A stretch of 5,269 nucleotides of DNA, taken from the NCBI GenBank assembly GCA_030607105.1, contig JAUWFF010000130.1, positions 1-5,269 of the forward strand, given 5' to 3'. Below the pieces are notes generated by a model, which saw only the letters and a program-made list of their open reading frames with translations, had not been told where the DNA came from and did not search any database. This document shows, one piece after another, positions 5,263 to 5,269 of the stretch. This stretch comes from Filomicrobium sp. (GTDB lineage: Bacteria; Pseudomonadota; Alphaproteobacteria; Rhizobiales; Hyphomicrobiaceae). Position numbers and translations under genes: made by a program. The first letter of the stretch is position 1. Every line of letters starts with the position of its first letter.

Positions 5263-5269
5263 ATGAGAC
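5263..5269 (+). CDS. Possible start of a gene cut by the window edge
   Basis: An ATG at 5263 is preceded by GAGGGA (5249-5254) with an eight-base spacer, a good ribosome-binding site. Only two codons and one base are visible, so neither its reality nor its product can be judged. Confidence 0.3.

Noticed and set aside
1..5269. CRISPR array, tRNA/rRNA, prophage, insertion sequence or defence system
   Set aside because: No regular spaced repeats, no tRNA-like cloverleaf, no transposase, integrase or nuclease motifs were seen on either strand.

Overview
The window looks like a stretch of alphaproteobacterial chromosome, possibly Hyphomicrobiales-like. The DNA is moderately GC-rich. The ETF-ubiquinone oxidoreductase is of the bacterial/mitochondrial type, the uracil-DNA glycosylase is the cysteine-poor variant I associate with Alphaproteobacteria, and the TPR-like/two-helix membrane protein resembles an alphaproteobacterial hypothetical family. 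The lineage is an inference from protein style; no marker gene is present.

Layout, left to right. (1) Bases 1-57 are probably the last codons of an upstream gene, overlapping by ATGA the start of a 224-aa membrane-anchored protein (54-728, +). (2) Convergent to it is a complete moaB/mog-type molybdopterin gene (809-1354, -). Its upstream side carries an unusual set of overlapping inverted repeats (1370-1421). (3) Bases 1422-2131 hold no intact gene of normal size. On the minus strand they contain a decayed AraC-type regulator with a GyrI-like effector domain, broken by a frame change and an apparent internal deletion. Overlapping its 3' end in another frame is a TOBE-like fragment. (4) A full-length family-4-related uracil-DNA glycosylase (2132-3052, -) follows. 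(5) Divergent from it, across a 145-bp shared regulatory region, is the complete ETF-QO gene (3198-4880, +). (6) Bases 4881-5262 are non-coding, with a cluster of palindromes and a terminator-like hairpin just behind ETF-QO. A possible next gene starts at 5263 and runs off the edge.

How the genes work together: ETF-QO feeds electrons from fatty-acid and amino-acid dehydrogenases, through ETF, into the ubiquinone pool. The glycosylase starts base-excision repair of deaminated cytosine. MoaB acts in molybdenum-cofactor synthesis. These are unrelated housekeeping functions that share a neighbourhood, not a single pathway. I see no phage, CRISPR, toxin-antitoxin or defence system and no rRNA or tRNA gene. 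The most unusual part is the moaB-glycosylase interval: a graveyard of regulator-like (and perhaps transporter-like) sequence, with one fragment that still has a ribosome-binding site and could be translated.
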